Below, in pieces: positions 32,934 through 40,183 of a DNA stretch of 40,183 nt. The stretch lies in assembly GCA_017428765.1 (NCBI GenBank), contig JAFRQF010000014.1:1-40183 (forward strand), given 5' to 3'. The position numbers and the translations under genes were made by a program. This stretch comes from Erysipelotrichaceae bacterium (GTDB lineage: Bacteria; Bacillota_I; Bacilli_A; Erysipelotrichales; Erysipelotrichaceae). The notes beneath the pieces were generated by a model. It was not told the origin of the DNA and searched no databases. It saw only the letters and a program-made list of their open reading frames with translations. The stretch's first letter is position 1. Every line of letters starts with the position of its first letter.

Positions 32934-33479
32934 ATGAGAAAAACTGCAGGATTTTTAAAGTTTTGTTGTACGTTCGCATTGGTTTTTGAGATCATAGGGG
33001 CCATCATGCTGGTGATCGCAGAAGCATTCCTGTTGTTTGCCGGAAAGTTTTCCGATCTGGCAGCCAAGGCAGGCGATGCCATCACGGTGGAAGGAAACGG
33101 TCTGACACCGGAACAGATGGATGCCCTCAAGCCGATCATACTGATCGTCATCGCTTTGGGACTGCTGTCACTGGCATTTGCGATCTTCGGCACCTTGAAG
33201 ACAAGGACGGCTTTGCAGGAGTGCAGAGAGGAAAGACCGTTCTCTAAGACTTGTGTCGATGCGATCAAGGCATCTGCGCGTCTTGAGATCATCGGCGGTA
33301 TCATCGGTATCGTCGGTTCGATCGTCGTTTCATTCATGTCGGCACCGGTCAAGATCCTGGGCACCAATCTGAACAGCTCGATGTCATCTTGGAACCTCTC
33401 ATTCTTGTTCTATGCGTGTGAGAAGTATCTGCTTTACCATATCGCGGAATACGGTCACTCATTGGAAAAAAGAGCTTAG
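32934..33479 (+). CDS. DUF2975-like membrane protein
   Basis: A 181-residue protein with four hydrophobic segments (about 8-40, 78-100, 120-140 and a weaker one near 150-165). The CREERPFSKTCVDAI stretch between helices 2 and 3 resembles the GxPFs motif of DUF2975 proteins, whose genes often sit beside an XRE regulator; none is adjacent here. Function unknown. ATG 32934 is chosen because AGGAGG is about 10 bases upstream; the longer frame from 32904 starts inside the promoter. Confidence 0.65.
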   Translation: MRKTAGFLKFCCTFALVFEIIGAIMLVIAEAFLLFAGKFSDLAAKAGDAITVEGNGLTPEQMDALKPIILIVIALGLLSLAFAIFGTLKTRTALQECREERPFSKTCVDAIKASARLEIIGGIIGIVGSIVVSFMSAPVKILGTNLNSSMSSWNLSFLFYACEKYLLYHIAEYGHSLEKRA

Positions 33480-33501
33480 GTTATATTCAACATCAGAAAA
33501 G

Positions 33502-33533
33502 AAAAAATCTGTTTCGGCTGAAACAGATTTTTT
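33502..33533. terminator. Bidirectional terminator between convergent genes
   Basis: A 14-bp perfect stem AAAAAATCTGTTTC (33502-33515) with GAAACAGATTTTTT (33520-33533) around GGCT. The A/T ends give T-tails in both directions. Confidence 0.85.
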
Positions 33534-33537
33534 GTTG

Positions 33538-33978
33538 TCACTCGACGATGACGATACCGTCATCTTTGATGGTGATCTTCATTCCGTCTTTGACGTAATC
33601 TTCAAATTCTTTTCCCAGATTGTCGATGACCGGCATGGCGGTATCGGACCAGACCGAGGCAAGTACGGCACCGGCACAGGCCAGCGAGTCGATCGGGTTG
33701 TAGAATAACATCGCTGCCGGGTTGCGTTTCATGACGGCGGAACAGTATAAGACGAGCCCCCCGGTGGTGGAACCGATGGTCTGCGGTAAGCATAATGCCT
33801 TCCCGGCGATCGGCTTGCCGAAGAGATCTGGGTTGTTCTGATCGCCGACCTTGGCGCTCTTGTCTACGAACTGCAGTGCTTTCTGCAAGGAGGCAAGGGT
33901 ATTGAATCCCCGGTGGGAGACCACCGCTTCACTGACACAGGTGCCCGGTGTGATCACTCTGCCCTTGAATTCCTTCAT
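33538..33978 (-). CDS. Aconitase X small (swivel) subunit
   Basis: A 146-residue protein matching the AcnX swivel domain (formerly DUF126): start MKEFKGRVITPGTCVSEAVV, KPIAGKALCLPQTIGSTTGG, and NPIDSLACAGAVLASVW. In the family the Gly/Ser-rich loop carries a catalytic Ser; here it reads GSTTGG instead of the commoner GSSSGS. It forms the active enzyme with the large subunit encoded just upstream, with one base between them, and is preceded by AAAGGAGGA. Confidence 0.88.
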   Translation of the reverse strand: MKEFKGRVITPGTCVSEAVVSHRGFNTLASLQKALQFVDKSAKVGDQNNPDLFGKPIAGKALCLPQTIGSTTGGLVLYCSAVMKRNPAAMLFYNPIDSLACAGAVLASVWSDTAMPVIDNLGKEFEDYVKDGMKITIKDDGIVIVE

Positions 33979-33979
33979 C

Positions 33980-35254
33980 TCAGTTTCCTCCTTTGCATAA
34001 GAGATCTTTGATCTGCTCATTGGTATAATAGCGCGATGTCGTATAGGTACGAAGCTTGTTGGAAGAAGTGATGACCCGCATCTTTGCAGAGAGCGGGTTG
34101 TTCATATACATCAAAGGACAGATGTAGGATAAGACGATACCGGTCTTATCGAGACGCGGCCAGTAGTCGGTCTTTTTGAATTCCTTGATGACGGCAGGCG
34201 ACGCGGTAAAGACCGTCGGTATCATTACCTGGCCGCTGCCGCTTTCCTTCAATCCTTTTTCGATGGTATCGGTCCAGTCTTTCAGCTGCTGCAGGGACAT
34301 ATGCGGGCAGCCCATGAAACAAAGCTGCGGAGCGGCGTCCTTGTCTTTCCAGACGATCGGATAGTTCCTGTATGTCTCTTCCAGGACTTCATCGGTGACG
34401 ATGAATTCTTTTGCGCCTTCTCTGATCAGAGATCTGCCGAACTTCCTGGCCTCCGGGGTCAGATTGTCGATGTGATAGAGGCCGACGGCACCGTTGGATG
34501 CGGTGGCGGCACCGAAGTCTTTGAGATAGGTACAGGCTTCATCGTTGAGTTCGCTTCCAAGCCATCTGTCAAGACCGATGACATATGGGACATCTTCCAT
34601 GACTTTCATGCCGATGGCCGATCCCAGCAGCTGGGCTTCCGGTTTCCTGGAAGTTTCGATGCGGATGATCCAGTCGGCTTTTCTTCCCTCGTCGGTAAGA
34701 AGTCCGAAGTAAGGCACATAGCCTAAGATTGATCCCATGATGTCGATGATGCCGGAGTTGCGGTTGCAGCGGGCACCTAAGACGGAGTTGGCATAGACGA
34801 CAGCGGAAGATTCCGACCAGGAAAGGATGTCGCCGTATTTCGGGGTATTGCCGACCTGCGGCATATAGCAGGTGCAGGTAAAGGCATCTTTATCCAAGAG
34901 ACCCAGTTTTTGAAGCTGTTTCTCATAGAAGTCCTGCCTGCTGTACATGAAGTATCTGAATACGATGTTCTGTAAGAAATTCGATGGAACGTTGGGGTCC
35001 AGAGGCCTTGGGTCGACGGTGAACTTCTGTTTGGACAGTGCGTTTTCTTTCAACAGCGTATCCATGAGTTCGTAGACCGGTTTCATGACGCCCAAACCGA
35101 AGGATGTGACCAGATGGTTATAGTCGGATGTGACTTCGGCCATCCTGGTTGCACCGAAGGCTTCCCCGTACATCATGAGGGTCTTCATGATCTTGGCGAG
35201 CGTTTCACCTTGTTTTCCTTCCAGTATATCTTTCTGTAACTGCGTTAATTCCAT
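33980..35254 (-). CDS. Aconitase X catalytic (large) subunit
   Basis: A 424-residue AcnX large subunit. The family dehydrates hydroxy acids; known members act on cis- or trans-3-hydroxy-L-proline or on mevalonate 5-phosphate, and carry a labile Fe-S cluster. Conserved parts are MELTQLQKDILEG at the start, CTCYMPQVGNTPKYGD, GARCNRNSGIIDIMGSILG, GLYHIDNLTPEA, and FMGCPHMSLQQL. The start at 35254 is marked by AAGGAG upstream. It follows the BaiH-like reductase by 8 bases. The substrate cannot be fixed from sequence; the reductase neighbour suggests dehydration then reduction of a double bond. Confidence 0.88.
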   Translation of the reverse strand: MELTQLQKDILEGKQGETLAKIMKTLMMYGEAFGATRMAEVTSDYNHLVTSFGLGVMKPVYELMDTLLKENALSKQKFTVDPRPLDPNVPSNFLQNIVFRYFMYSRQDFYEKQLQKLGLLDKDAFTCTCYMPQVGNTPKYGDILSWSESSAVVYANSVLGARCNRNSGIIDIMGSILGYVPYFGLLTDEGRKADWIIRIETSRKPEAQLLGSAIGMKVMEDVPYVIGLDRWLGSELNDEACTYLKDFGAATASNGAVGLYHIDNLTPEARKFGRSLIREGAKEFIVTDEVLEETYRNYPIVWKDKDAAPQLCFMGCPHMSLQQLKDWTDTIEKGLKESGSGQVMIPTVFTASPAVIKEFKKTDYWPRLDKTGIVLSYICPLMYMNNPLSAKMRVITSSNKLRTYTTSRYYTNEQIKDLLCKGGN

Positions 35255-35262
35255 GTTGCTCC

Positions 35263-37320
35263 TTAGATCTTCATGGCAGTCTCGTAGGCCTGCCAGATGA
35301 CGGTACGCAGATTTCCCACTTTCTTGCAATCGCCAACAAGATGAATGTTTCCTGATGCTTCGCTTAGCGGCGCAGGGACATAGCCAACCGAAGAGATGAC
35401 AGAGTCGCAAGGGATGCTGATCTCTTCGCCCTGTCTGTCACAGATGATGCATCCGTCTTTCACTTCCTTCAGGGAAGTGTTGAGATAGACCGGGACTTTG
35501 TGAAGTTCGAACCATTCCCTGAGATAGGAGGAGTTGGCCAGACAGACACCGGTCTGTTTGATCAGGTCATCCTGCATCTCGATGATCGATACTTCCTTGC
35601 CCTGCAAGGCGAGCTCATAGGCGATCTCCGAGCCGGTCAGTCCGCCGCCGATCACGGCAACAGATCTTCCGACCGGAGTGCCGTTCAGGAAGTCGCAGGC
35701 TTCGATCGTCTTTTCAAAGCCCGGGATAGAGAGCTTTCTTGCTTTGGCACCGGTGGCTACGATGACCGGCGATCCTTCAAACTGTGAGAGATCGCTTATC
35801 TTATCGTTGTAACGGATCTCGATGCCCAGGTCTTCCATCTGCCGGATGTACCACTTGAGCAGGTCTCTGAGCTTTCCTTTGTAGAATTCCGCCGATGCGG
35901 CAATGAAAGTGCCGCCAAGTCTGTCGCTTTGTTCGTGGATGATCGGCTCATGTCCGCGCAGTTTCAGCACTCTGGCAGCTTCCATGCCGCCGATGCCGCC
36001 GCCGATGATGTGAACTTTCTTCGGCGCATCCGTCTTTCTGATATAGTGCTTGTTCGTCTGCATGGTCTCGGCATTGACGGCGCATCTTGCCAGATGTAAG
36101 GAATCGGAAAGTTCCTGATCGTTTGGCACGCCTTTGTAATGGCACATGTTGAAACAGCCGTTGTGGCACAGGATACACGGACGTATCTCTTCTTCTCTGT
36201 TTTCCATGAGCTTTGTGACCCATTGATTGTCTGCTAAGAACGGTCTGGCAAATCCGGCAGCGTCGATCTTTCCGTCTTTGATTGCATCGGCTGCGACTTT
36301 CGGATCCATGCGGCCTGCACAGACGACCGGGATATCGCAATACTTGCGGATCTCGATGACATCGTCGAGGTTGCAGTTTTCCGGCATGTAGATCGGCGGA
36401 TGTGCCCAATACCAGGCATCGTAGGTGCCGTTGTCGCAGTTGAGCATATCGTAGCCGGCTTCCTGCAAGAACTTGACGGCCAGCTTGGATTCTTCCATGT
36501 CTCTTCCGACCTCGATATAGTCCTCACCCGGCAGTGCGCCTTTGCGGAAGTCCTTGGTCTTGGAGACGACGGAATAGCGCAAGGAGACCGGGAAGTCGTT
36601 TCCGCAGAGCTTCTTGATGGCTTTGACGATCTCGGCCGCAAAGCGGTAGCGGTTTTCCAGAGAGCCGCCGTATTCATCGGTTCTTTTGTTGACGTATTTC
36701 AAAGTGAACTGGTCGAGAAGATAGCCTTCGTGGACTGCGTGGATCTCCACGCCGTCGACACCGGCATCCTTGAGCTTTCTGGCGCTCAGGGCAAAGGAGT
36801 CGATGAACTGCTGTATCTCTTGTTTGGTCATCTCCCTGGAAGGGACTTTGTCTGACCAGCGGTTGGGACTTGGTGAGGCGGAAGCGGTGATCTTGTCTAA
36901 GTCCATGACCGGTTTGGAAAGAAAACGCAGGACCTTGTTGGTGTAAAGTGTCTCCATCATTTTGGAGATCGTAAACGATCTGCCAAAGCCTGCCGTCAGC
37001 TGTACGAAGAGCTTGGCACCGGTCTTGTGGAACTCCGGCATCCAGGCTTTCAGGTCTTCATACATCCTGTCATTTCTGTGCAGCCACTGTCCGAACATCG
37101 GGTTATAGATGGGCTGGCAGCCCGGCAATACAAGTCCGCAGTTGTTTTTCGCGACCTGCAGGATGAATTCCGCGCCGGCTTTGTCGAAATGGTTGTTTTC
37201 CATCCAGCCCAGAAGGTTGGTCCCGCCCATGGATGTCATGACGATGCGGTTTTTGATCTTGCAGTTTCCGATCTTCCAAGGCGTGAACAAAGGATCATAT
37301 CTCTGATTCATGATTGTCAT
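35263..37320 (-). CDS. NADH:flavin oxidoreductase / 2-enoate reductase-like (BaiCD/BaiH/FldZ family)
   Basis: A 685-residue FMN, FAD and [4Fe-4S] enzyme. Residues about 1-360 are an Old Yellow Enzyme barrel (LFTPWKIGNCKIKNRIVMTSMGG begins it; VDGVEIHAVHEGYLLDQF is the active-site helix). The cluster Cys lie in CILCHNGCFNMC. The C-terminal half has an FAD loop (VHIIGGGIGGMEAARVL) and an NAD loop (AVIGGGLTGSEIAYEL). Such enzymes reduce activated C=C bonds in bile acid, cinnamate or enoate metabolism. The start at 37320 is placed by AGAGGT; the upstream extension of the frame is not coding. It heads the operon with aconitase X. Confidence 0.9.
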   Translation of the reverse strand: MTIMNQRYDPLFTPWKIGNCKIKNRIVMTSMGGTNLLGWMENNHFDKAGAEFILQVAKNNCGLVLPGCQPIYNPMFGQWLHRNDRMYEDLKAWMPEFHKTGAKLFVQLTAGFGRSFTISKMMETLYTNKVLRFLSKPVMDLDKITASASPSPNRWSDKVPSREMTKQEIQQFIDSFALSARKLKDAGVDGVEIHAVHEGYLLDQFTLKYVNKRTDEYGGSLENRYRFAAEIVKAIKKLCGNDFPVSLRYSVVSKTKDFRKGALPGEDYIEVGRDMEESKLAVKFLQEAGYDMLNCDNGTYDAWYWAHPPIYMPENCNLDDVIEIRKYCDIPVVCAGRMDPKVAADAIKDGKIDAAGFARPFLADNQWVTKLMENREEEIRPCILCHNGCFNMCHYKGVPNDQELSDSLHLARCAVNAETMQTNKHYIRKTDAPKKVHIIGGGIGGMEAARVLKLRGHEPIIHEQSDRLGGTFIAASAEFYKGKLRDLLKWYIRQMEDLGIEIRYNDKISDLSQFEGSPVIVATGAKARKLSIPGFEKTIEACDFLNGTPVGRSVAVIGGGLTGSEIAYELALQGKEVSIIEMQDDLIKQTGVCLANSSYLREWFELHKVPVYLNTSLKEVKDGCIICDRQGEEISIPCDSVISSVGYVPAPLSEASGNIHLVGDCKKVGNLRTVIWQAYETAMKI

Positions 37321-37444
37321 AAAAATACCTCTATTTGTGAAAATTTTAACATATTTTGAAAAGCCTGCACAATAGTCCGGGGAGAGAAACAGCTGTCCGT
37401 TGGTACAAGTTCTATGTGTCTGAAGACCGGCAGCATGCGTTTTT

Positions 37445-37475
37445 TTGAACTCTGGGGGTTTTGGGAATGTAAAAT
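37445..37475 (+). promoter_or_regulatory. Promoter of the SpoIIE-type gene
   Basis: TAAAAT (37470-37475) lies 8 bases before the ATG at 37484, so the transcript would be leaderless or nearly so. TTGAAC (37445-37450) is a possible -35 with a long 19-base spacer. No Shine-Dalgarno lies between. Confidence 0.5.
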
Positions 37476-37483
37476 AGATATAT

Positions 37484-39919
37484 ATGAGTGATATCATTTT
37501 TTCTCTTGTCATCATTGCGTCGATCCCGCTTCTTGCGAGCGTCGTTTTATATGTCCTGTTCCGTTCGGAGAAATTCGAGAAGTTTTCGGAAAAAAAGAAA
37601 CAGCTCACTGCCGGAATACTGTTCGGACTTCTGGCGGTCCTGGCGACCGAAAAGGGCGTGGCTTTTGACGGATCCATCATCAATGTGCGTGATGCCGCAG
37701 TCGTCTGTGCGGGACTTTTCTTCGGTCCGCAAGCCGGTATCCTTTCCGGTCTGATCGGTGGCATCGAACGTTTCCTTTGCGTCTACTGGGGCGGCGGTCA
37801 CTACACCAGGATCGCCTGTACGATCTCGACCATCCTGGCCGGCTTTGCCTCGGCCTATGTGAGAAAGCGGCTCAATGAAAACAAGATCCCGACCTTTACG
37901 CAGGCGACGATCGTGACTTTTGCGATCGAGATCGTCCACATGCTGATGATATTCGTGACCAATCTCTCCGATGCAAAACGGGCATTCTTATATGTCGAAG
38001 TCTGTACGGGACCGATGGTCGCCGTCAACACGGGAGCGGTCGCCCTGGCGGCTTTGATCATACAATTGATCGAATATGACGGATCCAATCCGTTTTTGAA
38101 AAAGGAACTTCCGACCATCACTTCGCAGCTGCAGAAATCGCTGGTCGTTGTCGTCTTCATCGGTTTCCTGCTGACGCAGGCCTTCAACTATTCCTTACAG
38201 AACAACATTTCGATGGAAGATACCCGCACCATCCTGTATCTGAATACCGAGGATGCGGCAAGCGATGTACAGCTGGAGACAAGACGTTACATGTATCTGC
38301 AGGCCTCTTCTTCCGCAAAAGATCTCGATCCTGAGATCTCGCAGAGCGATCTTTACAGCTATATGGTCCGTCATGACCTCAGCGAGATCAACCTGGTCGG
38401 CAAAGACGGCATCATCTTCCAGTCTTCGAATAAGAAATATGTCGGCTTCGATATGGAATCGACGAATCTGGCTTCCGAGTTTCTGAAGCTTCTGGAATTC
38501 CCGTCCAGATACATACAGAATCTGCGTGATGATGAATGCATCGGAAGCGATCCGTGCAAGTTTGCAGGCGTTTCCACCGATTACGGATTCATCGAGATCG
38601 GCTTCAATTACGACCAATATCATAATCTGATCGAAGAAGGCATCATCTCCGTGTCGGACAGCCGCCATGTCGGTGAGACCGGCATGGTCATCGTCCAGGA
38701 TGAAGAAGGACGCCTGCTTTCAAATAATTACGAGTATCTGTTTTCGATCTCCAATCTGCTGAAGACCATCCCGTTTGACCAGCTGAAGGAGATGACGGTC
38801 TATGAGAATCACGAGGGTTACATCGATGTCTATTACATGTTCAAGAACGTCGAAGGCTATCGTGTCATCTCCCTGTATCCGACATCGGAAGCTGACTTCT
38901 CGAGAAGAGTTTCGATCTATCTGACTTCCTTCATGGAGACGGTCGTCTTCGCGATGATCTTCTATGCGATCTTTGCGACCGTACAAAGGAATGTCGTCAA
39001 AGAAGTCATCGACGTCAAAGAATCTCTGAACAAGATCGCGGTCGACGGTGATCTTGATACGATCGTCGATGTCCGTCAGAACAAAGAGTTCGACGAACTC
39101 TCGACCGACATCAATGTGACGGTCGATAAGCTCAAGACTCTGATCTCAGAGGCGAAGGAACGCATCGACAGCGAGCTTCAGTATGCCAAGGAGATACAGT
39201 TCTCCCAGCTTCCTTCGACTTTCCCGCCGTATCCTGAACGCGATGAGTTCGACATCTATGCATTGATGAATCCGGCCAGAGAAGTCGGCGGCGACTTCTA
39301 TGACCTGTATATGCTGAATGATGACAAGCTGGCCTTCGTGGTCGCCGATGTATCCGGCAAAGGCATCCCGGCATCCCTGTTCATGATGCGGGCCAAGACG
39401 ATCCTGAAGAACCTGGCAATGGGCGGCGTGAAGATCAACGATGTCTTCACCAACGCCAACTACCAGCTTTGCGAAGGCAATACCCAGGGAATGTTCGTCA
39501 CTGCCTGGATGGGCGTGCTGAATCTGAAGACCGGCAAGCTCCACTTCGTCAATGCCGGCCACAACCCCGCTTTGCTCAGAAGGAAGGATGGCGGATACGA
39601 GATACTCAAGACTTCGCCGGGCTTCGTCATGGCAGGAATGGAAGGTGTCGTCTACAAGAGACAGGCCATCGTTCTCGAACCGGGAGATGAGCTCTTCTTA
39701 TACACCGACGGTGTCGTGGAAGCGACCAACACGGAAAAACAGATGTATGGCGAAGAACGGCTGCTGGATTGCATCAACTCGCATCTCGGTGAGGACGCAA
39801 AAGCGATCTGCGAACATGTCCTCAACGATGTCAATGAATTCTACAAAGGCGCCGAACAGTTCGACGATATCACAGAGCTGTCTTTGCGTTTCGTGACATA
39901 CTCCCACCACCTACGCTGA
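37484..39919 (+). CDS. 5TM-LYT sensor - SpoIIE/RsbU-type PP2C phosphatase, 3' end altered by a mobile element
   Basis: An 811-residue membrane phosphatase. Residues about 1-200 are a 5TM-5TMR_LYT sensor (INVRDAAVVCAGLFFGPQAG), then a helix near 220, an extracellular Cache-like region (about 240-480), another helix (about 485-505), a HAMP-like linker, and a PP2C domain from about 575. Metal ligands are present: Asp604 and Asp607 (GGDFYD), Asp622 (VADVSGKG), Asp742 (YTDGV), Asp794-795 (DDIT). It should dephosphorylate STAS antagonists such as the one at 13776 (inference). The natural C-terminus should end soon after DDITELSLRF; the final residues YSHHLR and the TGA come from the IS200/IS605 right end. 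Confidence 0.9.
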   Translation: MSDIIFSLVIIASIPLLASVVLYVLFRSEKFEKFSEKKKQLTAGILFGLLAVLATEKGVAFDGSIINVRDAAVVCAGLFFGPQAGILSGLIGGIERFLCVYWGGGHYTRIACTISTILAGFASAYVRKRLNENKIPTFTQATIVTFAIEIVHMLMIFVTNLSDAKRAFLYVEVCTGPMVAVNTGAVALAALIIQLIEYDGSNPFLKKELPTITSQLQKSLVVVVFIGFLLTQAFNYSLQNNISMEDTRTILYLNTEDAASDVQLETRRYMYLQASSSAKDLDPEISQSDLYSYMVRHDLSEINLVGKDGIIFQSSNKKYVGFDMESTNLASEFLKLLEFPSRYIQNLRDDECIGSDPCKFAGVSTDYGFIEIGFNYDQYHNLIEEGIISVSDSRHVGETGMVIVQDEEGRLLSNNYEYLFSISNLLKTIPFDQLKEMTVYENHEGYIDVYYMFKNVEGYRVISLYPTSEADFSRRVSIYLTSFMETVVFAMIFYAIFATVQRNVVKEVIDVKESLNKIAVDGDLDTIVDVRQNKEFDELSTDINVTVDKLKTLISEAKERIDSELQYAKEIQFSQLPSTFPPYPERDEFDIYALMNPAREVGGDFYDLYMLNDDKLAFVVADVSGKGIPASLFMMRAKTILKNLAMGGVKINDVFTNANYQLCEGNTQGMFVTAWMGVLNLKTGKLHFVNAGHNPALLRRKDGGYEILKTSPGFVMAGMEGVVYKRQAIVLEPGDELFLYTDGVVEATNTEKQMYGEERLLDCINSHLGEDAKAICEHVLNDVNEFYKGAEQFDDITELSLRFVTYSHHLR

Positions 39920-40060
39920 CGCTTAGAGGTGGGGGCTTCCCGGTCAAGAACACCAGTGTGTTCAGATAACCCGGGCTTATCGGATCCCCTGTGCCCCAGG
40001 GTACCATTGTTTACTTCAGTACCTTACAGAAGCGCGATTCTGAGTGCTTCTGTTTTCAGA
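39895..40060 (-). ncRNA. Candidate omegaRNA (TnpB guide RNA) scaffold
   Basis: In IS605/IS1341 elements the omegaRNA overlaps the tnpB 3' end and runs through the right end into flanking DNA, which acts as guide. Here the region between the tnpB stop (40024) and the element edge is structured (hairpins at 39907-39932 and 39948-39963, with CCCGG/CCGGG around the second). The guide would be antisense to the end of the SpoIIE-type gene. Boundaries are inferred, not seen. Confidence 0.5.
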
Positions 40061-40183
40061 TTCAGCGCAGCGTTATGGTCTCTGTCATGATGACTTCCGC
40101 ATACCGGACAATCCCATTCACGGACAATGAGATTCTTTGTCAAAGGATTTCGATAACCGCAGACATGGCATATCTGGCTTGAC
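40024..40183 (-). CDS. tnpB: TnpB RNA-guided nuclease, C-terminal fragment (partial)
   Basis: The last 52 codons of a TnpB/OrfB protein run off the right edge. They show the zinc ribbon CHVCG then CPVCG and the RuvC-III motif [12 protein letters not shown], followed by a short tail ending TEALRIALL before TAA (40024-40026). This is the diagnostic C-terminus of IS200/IS605 TnpB nucleases. The zinc-finger and RuvC-III residues are intact, so nothing in this part suggests decay; the rest of the protein is not in the window. Confidence 0.92.
   Translation of the reverse strand, partial: SSQICHVCGYRNPLTKNLIVREWDCPVCGSHHDRDHNAALNLKTEALRIALL

Larger units (their letters stand above)
39888..40183 (-). 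mobile_element. Right-end part of an IS200/IS605-family (IS1341-like) element
   Basis: The element enters from the right edge on the minus strand. It contains the 3' end of tnpB and a non-coding right end with hairpins: CCACCT (39907-39912) with AGGTGG (39927-39932), and GAACAC-CAGT-GTGTTC (39948-39963). The subterminal hairpin close to the flank is typical of IS605 right ends. The exact junction with the SpoIIE-type gene is between about 39888 and 39903. The left end is outside the window. Confidence 0.85.

Noticed and set aside
35255..35410. N-terminal extension of the aconitase X large subunit
   Set aside because: The extra 52 residues are Cys/Arg/His-rich, overlap the end of the reductase gene, and AAGGAG precedes Met at 35254.
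37321..37764. N-terminal extension of the BaiH-like reductase frame by about 148 codons
   Set aside because: It overlaps the divergent SpoIIE-type gene and its promoter, has no family similarity, and a ribosome site with ATG at 37320 starts the protein where relatives start.
39991..40182. Open frame of 63 codons on the plus strand at the right edge
   Set aside because: It is antisense to the TnpB C-terminus, whose zinc ribbon and RuvC-III motif are unmistakable on the minus strand.

Overview
The window looks like a chromosomal segment from a low-to-moderate GC Bacillota (Firmicutes), most likely a gut or oral anaerobe of the Erysipelotrichia/Clostridia type. The reasons are strong AGGAGG ribosome sites, compact rho-independent terminators with T-tails, a CIRCE element, a LytS-type kinase, SpoIIE/RsbW/STAS regulators, TraX, a BaiH-like Fe-S flavoenzyme and Fe-S aldo/keto reductases. 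The genus assignment is inference only. No rRNA, tRNA or CRISPR array was seen.

Positions 1-12125 are all plus strand and read as an accessory zone of small stress, detoxification or modification families: a P-loop kinase, two NADPH-flavin reductases, a lipoprotein-type aldo/keto reductase, TraX, DUF2200, DUF1905-DUF1801, a GNAT, a WYL regulator with a 24-bp palindromic operator heading a GyrI-like/YoaP/TfoX operon, an EamA exporter, and a GrpB-HD fusion. Decay is visible: an MFS gene reduced to its two ends, a frameshifted XRE-HTH remnant, and a duplicated gene tail (1-54 and 4779-4835).

Positions 12144-18278 hold a regulatory block. A minus-strand membrane protein is followed by a plus-strand STAS antagonist and RsbW-like kinase pair, then a tightly packed run: LytS-type histidine kinase, receiver/winged-helix response regulator, a STAS-HAD phosphatase fusion, and RuvX. 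A matching SpoIIE-type phosphatase with a 5TM-LYT sensor lies at the far end (37484). Together they could form a partner-switching circuit joined to a two-component system.

Positions 18323-21371 (minus) carry purine salvage (adenosine deaminase, nucleoside hydrolase) with an LCP-like protein lacking a membrane anchor between them, and a UBA-DUF4342 gene behind a textbook promoter and CIRCE operator. Positions 21485-29722 (plus) carry a GH2 glycosidase, an ABC/FtsX exporter pair with a long coiled coil and a leaderless-looking promoter, and phosphoglucomutase. Positions 29768-37320 carry a solo Cas4-like nuclease domain, an Fe-S aldo/keto reductase plus Gfo/Idh/MocA pair, a DUF2975-like membrane protein, and a minus-strand operon of a BaiH/2-enoate-reductase-like flavoenzyme with both aconitase-X subunits.

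The right edge is the 3' end of an IS200/IS605-type TnpB element on the minus strand. Its right end abuts the SpoIIE-type gene and supplies that gene's last codons and stop.
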